Source of the DNA: Lineus longissimus
Taxonomy: Eukaryota > Nemertea > Pilidiophora > Heteronemertea > Lineidae
Reading direction: 5' to 3'
DNA: 64,000 bases
NCBI RefSeq assembly: GCF_910592395.1
Contig: NC_088312.1
Location: 23,753,292 to 23,817,291, forward strand
Position 1 is the stretch's first letter; each line of letters starts with the position of its first letter. The notes under the pieces are model-generated. The model was not told the origin of the DNA. It saw only the letters and a list, made by a program, of their open reading frames with translations, and ran no database searches. The translations under genes were made by a program, and so were the position numbers. Positions 1-11,222 of this stretch are shown here, in pieces.

Positions 1-510
1 GGATTTCTGTATCATAAAAAGTAACCTGACAAACTTCAAATGAACAGTTTCAGGTTTAGTTGGCGATGTGCACAACAGTCGGTCACCATTCTGATATCAT
101 AAATTCTCTTATATTATGATCTCATATCCTCAGGTCATGTGCCGGACCAACATTGGGTGTTCGCTGCAGGTCTTCACCAGCTTCACACATCATCCTGTTC
201 TGTCATGCCTGTTCTGGGTGTACTACTAACTGACAAACTTTCAGTCAACTGGTTCAGGTTTAGTGACATCAACATCAATGATAATTGACTAACTTTGCTC
301 CCCATTTTCACATTCAATTCAGCGATCTGTTTCCTACTTAGCTTCAGTTTCAATCCGGAAGTTGCTTCACGGCTGATTTTAAAAATGGAAAATTCAAGCT
401 CGATCTATATTATTGATGATAGTCCCGCATTATGAAGATACATTTTTAACCTTCCTTCAGGCTTGATCTTCTGATCTTCAGCAAACGAACACAATGAATG
501 AATATTTCAG
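1..510. other. Intron or upstream part of RTN4IP1
   Basis: No exon could be supported here. The first recognisable RTN4IP1 exon begins at 511 after the acceptor aatatttcag, and it opens in mid-protein, so this stretch must be intron, with earlier exons lying before base 1. A short phrase around 'caggttta' recurs at 51-58 and 254-261 and may be a decayed repeat. Confidence 0.5.
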
Positions 511-1438
511 GTTCGATCTTGCGCTTGACACAACTGGTGACAAACATTCAAGAGACATAGCCATCGACGTGCTAAAACCATGGCAGAACTCAGTATTTGT
601 GACAACAGTGACTCCCCTGGTGCGAAACTTCGACAGCTATGGACCAGTGATGGGCTTAGCATCGTCAGGTCTTGATCTAAGCCAGAATATACTGCAGGTC
701 AGTGGTCATTATTGCTTTATCCACTTTGACGACACATCAGATGTCCTGCTGGTCTGTGCTGCCAATTTGAGAATGTGCGATCAGATCTGGATATGGTATG
801 GATCAGACAACACATGGACATACATCGGTATTGGTTATCAAATGTTGATCTTGCCATTTCAGGGGTTTAAGACCGGTGTCCATGTGCGGTGGTCGTTCTT
901 TACTCCAAACGTGAGGAGGCTGAGGGAGTTGACCAAACTGGTCGATGAACAGAAAGTATGTAACAGTGTTTAAAATCTATGTAATTCTCAAATACCCAAT
1001 GAAACGCTATCCACCACTTTTGTATTGAATCCCTCAATCACCTCAAGCTTCTCCTGCAACCGCACCAGTGTCTAGTTCAAGACAACACAAGGACTCTAAC
1101 TCTGTGGGCGTCACTCTTGATGGGCTGAGCACAAAATTCTTTGGCACTGGCGAGAGCTCTTGTGCATCAATTGTTACACGACAAGGACCTTCACAAGTTT
1201 ATCAGTTACATGTACCAGTCGAAGTTTCCCCTCATTCATTTGTGGACTTCATAACTCAATAGCTCAATTGATGATTGTGCATGGCCTACGCAGGCTCATT
1301 GCAGTTCTCACTTTCTCCCTTCAGATAAAGCCAGTTGTGGAGGGTGTATTCCCGTTCCAGCACATCAAAGACGCTTATAAGAAACTAGAACTACGCCATT
1401 TAAGAGGGAAGACGGTGATCGATGTGAAATCAAAGTAA
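511..1438 (+). CDS. RTN4IP1: Reticulon-4-interacting protein 1, 3' part (last three exons)
   Basis: RTN4IP1 is a mitochondrial NADPH-dependent oxidoreductase of the medium-chain (zinc-less) dehydrogenase family, linked to coenzyme Q synthesis and respiratory-chain function. Three coding exons are visible: 511-697 (acceptor ttcag, donor gtcagt), 863-955 (acceptor ttcag, donor gtatgt) and 1325-1438 ending in TAA. All phases agree. The translated parts match the C-terminal end of the family in order: FDLALDTTG (the FDFILDNVGG stretch after the Rossmann fold), VTTVTPL, GVHVRWSFF (family GVHYRWAFF), then PVVEGVFPF and RGKTVIDV at the end. The N-terminal presequence, GroES-like domain and NADPH-binding glycines lie before base 1, so only about 130 residues are present. 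The gene is convergent with PCNP. Identification is by family recognition; orthology against other quinone-oxidoreductase-like genes would need a tree. Confidence 0.88.
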
Positions 1439-2004
1439 ACTTACATCATTGACTTTGCCCCCAAAAAAGCCAATGACGTTTTTTTGCGTCATAAGTAAGA
1501 AATGGTGTAATGGTGATTGTGTGTGTGATTGACTTTTGTCACTTCTTGATTTTCCCATCAGGCGACCTATAGGACCAGTGTGTGTGTTGGTGGCTTCTTT
1601 GCCAGCATGTGCTACAAAAATCATCTGCCAGTTCTAGTTATTGTTATCTTTAGTAATCACTGTAGGTAAGTGACTTGAAGTTTTATTCACCATCCCTATT
1701 GCTGTGTACCTGCTGCACTATCATTAACAACCTTCGCCATGCCCACAAGATCAGTCGCCATACAATTCTGATGGGACTGGCTAAAGTGGCATTGCTGTTC
1801 AATTCATCTGCAATGCTTCTCTGCATGCATGGCTGTATCCCCCCTTCAGTGGTTTCTAATGTAAAAAGTGCAATATATTGTCAGTGTTGAAGAAAAACAA
1901 CACTTCGGGGAGCAAACTACCAGTACATGGTATGACTTGACTGCCAGAAATTTCACCAATGAAATGAAACGTTGGATCAGCCTTCGTCTCCAGTGTGAAT
2001 GCTA
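1439..2004. other. RTN4IP1 3' flank, no gene seen
   Basis: This holds the presumed 3' UTR of RTN4IP1 and unique sequence. No canonical AATAAA lies close after the stop, so the poly(A) site is not located. Short open frames here have no recognisable protein features. Confidence 0.4.
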
Positions 2005-2920
2005 CATGTATGTGCTGCAGTGTGTAACACTCCTTGCTTGGAGTGGTGTCATCGGGACAGTATGGCACAGACAGAGAGCGGCCCTGTATGTGCTGCAGTG
2101 CGTAACACTCCTTGCTTGGAGTGGTGTCATCGGGACAGTATGGCACAGACAGAGAGCGGCCCTGTATGTGCTGCAGTGCGTAACACTCCTTGCTTGGAGT
2201 GGTGTCATCGGGACAGTATGGCACAGACAGAGAGCGGCCCTGTATGTGCTGCAGTGCGTAACACTCCTTGCTTGGAGTGGTGTCATCGGGACAGTATGGC
2301 ACAGACAGAGAGCGGCCCTGTATGTGCTGCAGTGCGTAACACTCCTTGCTTGGAGTGGTGTCATCGGGACAGTATGGCACAGACAGAGAGCGGCCCTGTA
2401 TGTGCTGCAGTGCGTAACACTCCTTGCTTGGAGTGGTGTCATCGGGACAGTATGGCACAGACAGAGAGCGGCCCTGTATGTGCTGCAGTGCGTAACACTC
2501 CTTGCTTGGAGTGGTGTCATCGGGACAGTATGGCACAGACAGAGAGCGGCCCTGTATGTGCTGCAGTGCGTAACACTCCTTGCTTGGAGTGGTGTCATCG
2601 GGACAGTATGGCACAGACAGAGAGCGGCCCTGTATGTGCTGCAGTGCGTAACACTCCTTGCTTGGAGTGGTGTCATCGGGACAGTATGGCACAGACAGAG
2701 AGCGGCCCTGTATGTGCTGCAGTGCGTAACACTCCTTGCTTGGAGTGGTGTCATCGGGACAGTATGGCACAGACAGAGAGCGGCCCTGTATGTGCTGCAG
2801 TGCGTAACACTCCTTGCTTGGAGTGGTGTCATCGGGACAGTATGGCACAGACAGAGAGCGGCCCTGTATGTGCTGCAGTGCGTAACACTCCTTGCTTGGA
2901 GTGGTGTCATCGGGACAGCC
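2005..2920. repeat. 78-bp minisatellite, about 11.7 copies
   Basis: The unit begins tgtgctgcagtgcgtaacac and repeats at exact 78-bp steps (starts 2010, 2088 and so on to 2868). Copies are virtually identical; the first differs by one base (tgtgta for tgcgta). Because 78 is divisible by three, several frames on both strands stay open for 300-370 codons. These frames look like by-products of the period, not genes. Confidence 0.95.
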
Positions 2921-3404
2921 AGGCATAGAGTGCGGCTCTATTCATCCAAGGCATGCAGTCCACTGTCATAAATTCTATTTTCATCGTACACGATGATGGT
3001 ACGTGTGAGGCCGGAACTTTTTTTAATATTTCAACTGTAGATACTAATTTTGTGTGTAGATGCTGATGGTGTTTTTCTTCTTTCCAGTGAATAACGTAAC
3101 CAGTACTATGTGTTGTGTGTCCATTTGCTGCAAAGGAAGGTATGGCAGGTAAAAGAGTTGAAGGTGCTATTTATGTCCTTTGAATACAGGATGTCGTGTT
3201 TGTATTGTATAATTCAAAGTGACAAAGAAGTCATATTGATATTCAAGAACTTATTAGGTGCTTTTGCAGAGAATTGATATATGGAATTCATTTTGTTGCT
3301 CATAGGCCTTCTAGATGATTTGGCAGACTGAAGCAATGTTTGCTGTAATTGCACTGCCTGCAAGAACTGTTAGGCATACTCGTTGAAGTCCTGTTGGCAA
3401 TCTT
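2921..3404. other. Intergenic, nothing recognised
   Basis: Unique-looking AT-rich sequence between two arrays. No exon, RNA gene or element end was seen. Confidence 0.4.
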
Positions 3405-3657
3405 TTTTGCTGCCGGGACAGTTGTGCTGTTGTGACTGAGCCAGCAGTGTGTGTGTCTGGACAACAGTTGTGCTGTTGTGACTGAGCCAGCAGTGTGTAT
3501 GTCGGGACAACAGTTGTGCTGTTGTGACTGAGCCAGCAGTGTGTATGTCGGGACAACAGTTGTGCTGTTGTGACTGAGCCAGCAGTGTGTATGTCGGGAC
3601 AACAGTTGTGCTGTTGTGACTGAGCCAGCAGTGTGTGTGTCGGGACAACAGTTGTGC
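3405..3657. repeat. 46-bp minisatellite, about 5.5 copies
   Basis: The unit acaacagttgtgctgttgtg plus gactgagccagcagtgtgta and tgtcggg recurs at 46-bp spacing (3461, 3507 and onward). The phrase acaacagttgtgctgttgt is itself nearly palindromic. Minor variants are gtgtgtgt/gtgtatgt and tctgg/tcggg. Confidence 0.9.
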
Positions 3658-3956
3658 TCCCTGGACAGCTTGTGATATGTTTCACAGTTATACAATAAAT
3701 GTATATGATTAGATGTTCAGTTTGACTGAAAATGCTTGCTTATTTATCAGAATGGCAAATTTGTAAATGTATAAATCAAATGCTCACTGCAAATAAAACC
3801 TATGGTGATGTATCGAAACTACTGTGATGTTGTTGGCCTTCTTGATGTGTTCAGGCAACTGAGAGGAAAATGGATTCCAACTGCCAGGAGGTAAGTTTTG
3901 GTGTTGCAGAGAAGATGATCAAATAATGATAATTAAGGTGGATTTTATAAAGCGCT

Positions 3957-4247
3957 TTTAATAGACCGTGGTCTGTACCAGAGCGCTTCAGCACTATCTG
4001 GGTCTCCACCGGGGCAGTTTGCTACCTCTTAATAGACCGTGGTCTGTACCAAAGCGCTTCAGCACTATCCGGGTCTCCACCGGGGCAGTTTGCTACCTCT
4101 TTTAATAGACCGTGGTCTGTACCAGAGCGCTTCAGCACTATCCGGGTCTCCACCGGGGCAGTTTGCTACCTCTTTTAATAGACCGTGGTCTGTACCAGAG
4201 CGCTTCAGCACTATCCGGGTCTCCACCGGGGCAGTTTGCTACCTCTC
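3957..4247. repeat. 71-73-bp tandem repeat, 4 copies
   Basis: Starts of 'aatagaccgtgg' fall at 3960, 4031, 4104 and 4177. Each unit contains the inverted pair tagaccgtggtct and ends in gcagtttgctacctct. The array is preceded by tttataaagcgctttt, and the same agcgctt word recurs in each unit, suggesting the array grew from a dispersed element. Confidence 0.9.
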
Positions 4248-6481
4248 TCCATGAGATAAGAAAACGTCTTCTTTGTTTTGTTCCACCCCATGTGAACCTC
4301 TTGGGTAGTCTGACAGTAACATGGGGTCTGCACTCCTGAACTGCCCTTGATAAAGTCATTCAATAAAAACTCCTTGTGATATTGTCCCTGACTCAAACGT
4401 TCACTTCAATCTGGCCAGAAAGTCTTGTCTTCTGACAGCTCCTGTGCTAGCTTTGTCTTCTTCAGTGCTCCTTGATGTAGCCAATCTGACTGATGTTTGG
4501 GTTCTTCACCGACGGACATTACATGCCCCTGTAGGTGACGTGGTTGTGACTTAATCCATGGATTATCTCGAGTCATATACATGTGTATTAGTACACGTAG
4601 CAATAGTGCATGCACTCGGCATATTTTGACTAGACATGCAGTTCCAAGGCATCCGCCAGTTCCATGCATAACACATTGGATTTCCGTTGGTGTATTACTG
4701 GGATATGTGAATTGGGAACTGGTTATGCAGGCAACTATACATTTACATCAGTCAGAACTTGCTAATGCCATGTTCAAGCCAATCTGGAGTGAACTTCAGG
4801 TGGTCTTCTTCAACAACTTTAAATTCAGGCCAAAAGTCGAGGACTGTCCTAGAGCCATTACAAGGGGAAGGTCAGTACCTGTATTTGGAGGGTACTGATG
4901 ATGCTTGCGTAGCCCTACATATCTTGACGGTGTCGCTGTTTGGTCGTGTCTGTGGCACACGGCACTTTTAATGATGGGATTGTTCCCTCTCCAGTCTGAA
5001 GGAAGAACAACCAGGATATTTATAGACAATTTTATTTACAACAATCAATCTTGTCGCACTCCAATGAGATTCAGAACGAAGAATAGATAAAATGACTGAA
5101 TAGTACAATAGTGTATGTGACACTTTCATTTCAAGGGTCTTGATTGTGACTGCATCCAGTTGATCACTAATGTATACATAGTTATGTACAACCTGCATAG
5201 ATGGGCTGTCAAGAGTGGCAAAGCAACAACTCTGATTTTGAAAAGTAATATCGGTGCCGGTCGTGGGTTCAGGTCTGATTCGGTGCATTTCCTCAATGGG
5301 GTGGCAGACTTTCGATTAATCTTTACAGATGGCGCAGTCAGGCATGTACCTTCTCAAGGCCAGTGCGAATATTACATTGACAATTCCAACGGCTGATGAC
5401 CTTGTGGTACTGAGCCAGCAAAGACATTGAATCTTGCAAGACGTGATTGGTTTTTCCCAGTGTTATTTTCATTGCTTTGTTTTTCTGGTATTAAAACTGA
5501 TCTCCTCATGAGGCCTGAAAAGCTACATGAGGGCCGCGCCACCTAGTCGATTGAATGAGCCACATCAACAGAGGTCAGCTCCCTCTTGACAACGTAGGTT
5601 TCCCCGGAGTCTCCTGGTCTTTCTACATTATGCCACAATTCACCCAATATTGGCAGTCCTTCATAATACATAACATCAATGATTTCACTGCGAGAAAAGC
5701 AGAGGAGATAACATATCCAACATTAAATATCATAATACTAGCATATATAACTGTAAACTTCTGGTATTTTGTTACCCATATGAAGAAATTATGCACATTT
5801 TAACCTCTGAACTAATCATAAAAGAACTGCATGCATGAAAACAAAAGCCAAGCTGCATGATTTTATCATGATCTGTGGCATCCAGGCTGTTTTACAAACA
5901 GATACTGCATCTCAGGCTATTATGTCGCATCATCAAGAATTGTCACAGCGCCAAGAAGCTGGTGCATGCACAGTACACTCTCGCCATAACAAACTCCTAG
6001 AGATCCAAGCAAAATGTAACGGAGGGGTTTGTTATGTAGAAGTTGCACTGTAGTACCACTGCTTGATGTCAAGGCCAAGCTTGTACGATACCAACCACGA
6101 TGTGCGCAAGGTATGCCAACTTGGTTTCTGTCTATCCGTTCGTGGAAACATTCACAATAAAAAGATCTCAATCCATTCTAATAGGAATATAATATAAAAC
6201 ACAACAAATGAAACTTCATTCTAATTCACAAGAAAACCGCACAGAAATGTTTGGTTCAATGGTTACCAAATAGGCCTATGAGAGACCTACCATAGGTAAG
6301 ATTGATTGATGGGCATTATCCAATTATTCTAACCAGATGCTGTCTTGAAATGACTTCTCAACTCCGACAAATGTTACCCTGTACCATAAGCCAGCCTGAA
6401 CTGCAGACAGCAGCAACAATCTGTGTGTTGCCAAGCACCAGTTACATGTTACCAAGATTACCACCAAAATGCACACTTATA
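4248..6481. other. Intergenic between RTN4IP1 and PCNP, no gene recognised
   Basis: About 2.2 kb with only short open frames, none with family motifs or believable splice partners. No tandem array or element end was seen. Confidence 0.4.
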
Positions 6482-6525
6482 GTTGCTTAGCAACAACTAA
6501 GTTGGGAGTATTGTTGCCAGGCAAC
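6482..6525. promoter_or_regulatory. Two palindromic X-box (RFX-like) motifs
   Basis: GTTGCTTAGCAAC (6482-6494) and GTTGCCAGGCAAC (6513-6525) are two inverted-repeat sequences 31 bp apart. Both resemble the RFX-family X-box (GTTGCC and GGCAAC half sites with a short spacer). They lie about 150 bp beyond the PCNP stop codon. The motif match is seen directly; binding is inference. Confidence 0.35.
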
Positions 6526-6658
6526 ACACACACCATTGCTAAGGAAACCATTCAAAATCTCATTCAATGAGAACAGACTGAACTATATTTACAATATAAT
6601 GGCAGTAAAATGTTCAATGAATAATTTAAACTAATGTTAGAATCTAAAAACTCAAACA

Positions 6659-8845
6659 TCACTTGTCGACAACCTTCTTCAGTTGTCGTTCTATTATCTT
6701 CTGTCTGTCACAGAAACCAAGCCTGCCCTTGCCGTAAGAGTTCGGTCCAGCCGCGGTCGGTGTGTCTCTGAAATATAGACAGTATTCTCAAAGCACAACC
6801 AATGTGTGAACTTGGGTTCCATGACGTACAAAACAGGGGGAATCCTTGGTGGGCTGGTTCATAACGCTGCCATGGAGAGCCAAATGAATAACAGAACTGA
6901 TGAATAGCAAACACCAGTGAATATTCTGCCACAGCGGACAGAGCCTGCTTGGGTCACATTCCAGGAGCATCTCAGACAACGAAGCTGGCAATAATTGGGA
7001 TGCTTTGATTAATTCATGTTTTATATCACTTCTGATCAACGAATCTACTGATTCCATGGAAGATCAAACTGCAAGCATTCATTGCCTCACCTTCCTATAT
7101 TCCGCATCCTCATTTTGGCCTCTGGTGGCATTTCTTCTGGGTCACTCTGAAAAAGGTTACAAAATAAGACACCACCTACACACTAAAGAAGTTTCCAGCT
7201 ACAACTTTTTGCTACCCTCCACCACCATCTACATGGGTTATTAAACAGCTGGTCTGATCTGCTTGATAGTGACCTTGGCAACATTTTGTGGAGTAAAGAT
7301 CTCCGTTGCTTCCATGGAAGTCCTTCATCAGTCAGAGGTTCCAATAACTGGGACATAAAAAGAACTCCTGTGTAAAAGCTACAAGTAAAACCACCTCACT
7401 CACTTCATCAGATGATTCAGCAAAGGCTTGAGCTACCGCAGCACTTGACTTCTTCTTGAGAGGGACTGGCTCACTCTTTGGTTTCTGAAAGAAGTTGTCA
7501 TGGATTCACATAGGTGATCTATTAAATGACAGTTCAGAGTAGCCTGTTGTCGTCCGGTGGCTCAGACCAGACAAGCTATCAAGAGGTCCCTGGTTCAAAC
7601 CCCAGTCATCATGAGACTCTAGGCAGGTAGCTTTGTCTGAGTTGGCTTACTCCATCCAGTTGTACTAATGGTTATTGAAATGCTCCAATTGCGGCGGTGG
7701 TTGAGCAGCTCATCCTAGGTCTACTTGAGTTTCCGGATAGATCGGGTTAAACCGTGAAGTCAGATGATACAAACCTAGTTCATATCTGACCATTAACTCC
7801 AAACTATCAAAAGTGTAAGCAAGACTTGCCTGAGTTCCCAGTGACATTTTGATTGGGGACACTGGAGTCACTGGTGACTTTTTAACCATTAACGACAACG
7901 ATCCCCCACTGGTTGCTCCAGATGACACATTCAAATTCGATGGCTTCTGCCCAATGGAAAAGCCGACTGATGCTTTCTTCTTCTCTGGCTGATCCTCCTC
8001 ATGCTCTTTTGACCGTCGTTTTGTTCCCCGCTCCGTGAGAGCAGCCTCTGTGTAGGTCAACTGGTCGTGAGTGTTGTCTGTCTCGTCCACTTTGCTCCAT
8101 GATGACTGCTGCTTGTAAACTGCCCCCCACTGGTCGTCTGCATTCTTGTTGTAGCCTGCTCAATGAAGATCCAAAAACCTTCATAATACTAGTACTAAAT
8201 GGAAAACCACCCCTTCTTTACTCGACTTATCGCCAATGTCAATTCAATGGTTGACCAGCGCCCTTTTAAAATAAGAACAGAATAAGGACTTTGTGGGGGA
8301 AAGGAAATGTGTGAAAAATCAAAAGAAACAACCACTCGATCCAATCTGAACATGTCAATGCAGAACATTACCAGGAAGTTAAGATTTTAGCTCATTGAGA
8401 TAATAACTGATTTGTCTCCAAACTTGCCACACACAGCCACCTCACTCAGGCCAGGTGCAGGGTGAATGAAATGGAACACTGGTTGGTATGATAGGTAGAT
8501 ATGGCCTTGATCCAGGACTTGGGGGCCATTAGTCCATACCAAGTGATGTACATTTCATTTAGCTTCCACCTACCTGAGGGCGAGCATGTGGGTAATGTTG
8601 ATTCCGCATGTATTTTTCTCATTCATTCTGTCATTCAGAAAATTTTAGTGGGAGAGTTTTTGTTGAAAGTGGCAATTTTCTACCCAGACCAAGCAAACAA
8701 CATATGATTTCCGCATATGAAATTGAAGTTTAGATTTTAATATATAGGTGATGGACTGACTGATCAATAATTTGAAACTCTGATGTGATTAGAAACCTTG
8801 TTTTTGATGAGAAGAATTCTGAAAAACTGATCCATCATCCGCCAT
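6659..8845 (-). CDS. PCNP: PEST proteolytic signal-containing nuclear protein
   Basis: PCNP is a small, largely disordered nuclear protein; in mammals it is ubiquitinated by UHRF2/NIRF and linked to cell-cycle control. Exons on the minus strand: 8797-8845 (exon 1, tentative), 7830-8155, 7404-7484, 7091-7146 and 6659-6767 ending in TGA, giving 206 residues (human about 178). Diagnostic pieces are GFSIG after a lysine-rich stretch (family GFAIG), KPKSEPVP, then the highly conserved [19 protein letters not shown] and [15 protein letters not shown], and a basic tail ending VVDK. The start MADDGS sits in a good context (aacATGG) and its exon ends in the phase exon 2 needs, but its donor (aag|gtttct) is weak, so exon 1 may differ. 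The intron after exon 2 uses a GC donor. A dispersed 650-bp repeat begins 67 bp upstream of the start. Confidence 0.85.
7549..7700 (+). mobile_element. tRNA-headed SINE-like sequence in PCNP intron 2
   Basis: A tRNA-like head is visible: A-box-like tggctcagaccag near 7558 and a perfect B box ggttcaaaccc near 7592, with the usual spacing, followed by unrelated sequence. It lacks a full cloverleaf and sits inside an intron, so a SINE head is more likely than a tRNA gene. The 3' end is not defined. Confidence 0.5.
7824..7833 (-). other. GC-type 5' splice site of PCNP intron 2
   Basis: On the minus strand exon 2 ends ACTCAG and the intron begins GCAAGTC. The reading frame continues only if splicing occurs at this GC (peptide SLGTQ joined to KPKSEP, as in the PCNP family) to the ctttcag acceptor before 7484. 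AG|GCAAGT is the usual consensus of the minor GC-AG class processed by the major spliceosome. Confidence 0.75.
8156..8796. other. PCNP intron 1 (putative)
   Basis: Unique-looking sequence between tentative exon 1 and exon 2, with no repeat array. If exon 1 is elsewhere, this stretch may hold the true first exon. Confidence 0.4.
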
Positions 8846-8912
8846 GTTGACCTCGTTCTGAGGAAAAGTAGGTGTGCTATACACCCGTCGTGAAAACCAC
8901 GTGGCTACTTTA

Positions 8913-9579
8913 GGTCTCGTTATGGAGTTTTTCCCAAATGTACGCGATGATGACGTGTCCCGCTAACAGGACGTAACATATATTTTAAAATGCGTTTCCA
9001 AAGTGATTGCATGAGGACAACCCATTTGTGTCGTATATCACTGGAAACGCCCAATTCCCCTGATTCTGCAGGATGTTAAATCGGGCATTTTATTTTTTTA
9101 AATAAATCATAAGCGTCACATTTTTCTCCTAGCTCTCTTCACCATCCCATAATGGCAATATTGCCAATTGGGCCGGACAATCACGAAAAACCCCAAATAT
9201 TATACATTTCTTCCAAATAATTCTTACAGTGACCATTCTCCCGTGAAAGACAGTTGCTTATGCTACACAAAAATAAAAAAAAAATCGAGGGTCAACCATT
9301 GAACTTTTGAGATTATGTTGAATTTTGCACAAATCGGCGAAAAACGCACCAACTGGATCTGGACGGCATATCAACACGGGGCCGACGCACATCCCAACTT
9401 CAGTGTACACATACGCCGGCAACAATAGTAAATTGCGTAGTTTCTTGTTAGCCGCCTATTGAGTAGCGCTCCAGGTTTCAGAAACTCAAAAAAAACCGTG
9501 TCTTTGCCAAAACAACTGCTGAATCAACACTGGCGTACTGTGAGGACCAAGAAATCAATGATCTTTTAGGAACTACGGT
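8913..9579 (+). mobile_element. Dispersed 650-bp repeat, copy 1
   Basis: The sequence from GGTCTCGTTATGGAG to GGAACTACGGT aligns over its whole length, inverted, with 59396-60037. Its GGTCTCGTTA end also matches 62383-62529. Shared landmarks include tacgcgatgatgacgtg, tgaggacaacccatttgtgt, ggcaatattgccaattgggc, gaacttttgagat and gaccaagaaatcaatgat. Boundaries are where homology between copies stops. No long ORF, clear terminal inverted repeat or certain target-site duplication was found, so it is a non-autonomous element of unknown class. Confidence 0.75.
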
Positions 9580-9585
9580 CCCTAA

Positions 9586-10004
9586 GGCACCTATTCCATA
9601 GAGGTATACGGTATACTACACTATACGCGAACAATGGCTTCACAAAGGGTGCATGACCATGAAACTATTGTTCGCGTATAGTATAGTATAGGGTATAGCT
9701 CTATGGAATAGGTGCCTAAGGCACCTATTCCATAGAGGTATACGGTATACTACACTATACGCGAACAATGGCTTCACAAAGGGTGCATGACCATGAAACT
9801 ATTGTTCGCGTATAGTATAGTATAGGGTATAGCTCTATGGAATAGGTGCCGCAGGCACCTATTCCATAGAGCAGACACCTATTCCATAGAGGTATACGGT
9901 ATACTACACTATACGCGAACAATGGCTTCACAAAGGGTGCATGACCATGAAACTATTGTTCGCGTATAGTATAGTATAGGGTATAGCTCTATGGAATAGG
10001 TGCC
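9586..10004. mobile_element. Three tandem 131-bp palindromic MITE-like elements
   Basis: Units at 9586-9716, 9720-9850 and 9874-10004 each run from GGCACCTATTCCATAGAG (GACACC in the third) to CTCTATGGAATAGGTGCC. Arms are about 50 bp, roughly 90 percent complementary, around a 30-nt loop (ggcttcacaaagggtgcatg). TAA flanks most outer ends (ctaa before unit 1, taa between 1 and 2, taa after 3), which suits a PIF/Harbinger-type TAA target duplication. A broken arm fragment lies at 9854-9873. Copies are nearly identical. The cluster starts 7 bp beyond the end of the dispersed repeat. Confidence 0.8.
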
Positions 10005-10989
10005 TAATGAGACCTTAAAATGTAAACATAGTGGGCGTGGCACAATTCAGTGGCGTGGTTCAATGACTGTGAGACAGTCACACTAAGTTCTGTCCTTCCT
10101 CGATGCTACTATAGTACTGCTGTGATCAGTTCAGCCTTAGAGTTATCAGGCTTGGTTGAAACCTAATCCTAGTGACAGCCTAGGTGGTGACTTGTCTTCT
10201 CTCTGCATTTTTGGCCTTGCCCTGGGGCTGGGCCGTTTTACCCTCCTTCCATTCGAGCCAGGCTATAACTTTGTCCTAGTTACAACCAGGCTGGTGCACC
10301 GTCTTTTCTATGACCAGGTCTCGTTGTCGAGTACTTGGGTGCTTGATGTCTCAGATTGGAGGTATGGTGCGTGGTGTACGTCTCAGTGTCTCACATCACA
10401 ATCTATCCCAGTGACAGACAGGGTGATGACCTGTCTTCTCTGTGGCCAGGTCAAGATGTCTTGATCTCGGGTCAAGATTGGTCAGTTGCTGGTCCTGTAG
10501 AACATCTGGCCAAATCGCTCAGGATGAGTCAATGCTTAAGCAAAATACAATTTGCAGTGTCACGTCGAGGGTTGTGACTGTCTTCAGGGTGATTGTGACA
10601 TGGGGTAACCAGACTATGGCGACCTAAGAATTTACTCGCCACAACCTTGATACTGGCCAAAGGACACCACTGAGGGCCCCATGGCAGAACTCCTTGGGAG
10701 CAGCCAACTACATTACCAAACATGGACTGACGAGCATCCATCTTGAAATTCTCAATGCTCAAGAAGACTTACACCAGTTCTTCTTCCAGACAGATTGTCT
10801 GTTTTCCAGTGGCGAAGACGGCTGTGCGAGAGTTCTGTTAGAGAGCTCCAGGTGCACCAGCGAGTGTCAATACATGCGCAAGTAAACCATCACAACACAC
10901 ATTATCAACACTGAAGAAGAAATGATGAGAACACGTGATCTTGAGAAAAATATAGAATTTTATTTTCTCGTTGAAAGACGATTGACCCA
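10005..10989. other. Intergenic between PCNP and DOP1, no gene seen
   Basis: Only short open frames with no recognisable family. The pieces 'aggtggtgacttgtcttctctctg' (10181-10204) and 'agggtgatgacctgtcttctctgtg' resemble each other, suggesting an old local duplication. Confidence 0.35.
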
Positions 10990-11222
10990 CTCCCAGATAG
11001 CAGTTGCTTGCACAGTGCAAGAGTAAGCCAGTGATCGGTGGATTTACAGTCCACTCTATAAATAAGCTCCCAGATAGCAGTTGCTTGCACAGTGCAAGAG
11101 TAAGCCAGTGATCGGTGGATTTACAGTCCACTCTATAGATAAGCTCCCAGATAGCAGTTGCTTGCACAGTGCAAGAGTAAGCTAGTGATCGGTGGATTTA
11201 CAGTCCACTCTATAGATAAGCA
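10990..11222. repeat. 77-bp tandem repeat, 3 copies
   Basis: cccagatagcagttgcttgc recurs at 10992, 11069 and 11146. Each unit contains gcttgcacagtgcaag, a near-perfect inverted repeat, and ends tacagtccactctata. Confidence 0.9.

Noticed and set aside
1856-2971. Long open frames (300-370 codons) on both strands over the 78-bp array
   Set aside because: They follow from a 78-bp period divisible by three; no family motif, no splice context, and opposite-strand frames are equally open.
4581-5396. Several 60-105-codon frames between RTN4IP1 and PCNP
   Set aside because: Overlapping on both strands, no family motifs and no matching splice sites.
7549-7612. Functional tRNA gene
   Set aside because: A and B boxes are present but paired acceptor and anticodon stems are not convincing, and it lies in an intron; a SINE head fits better.
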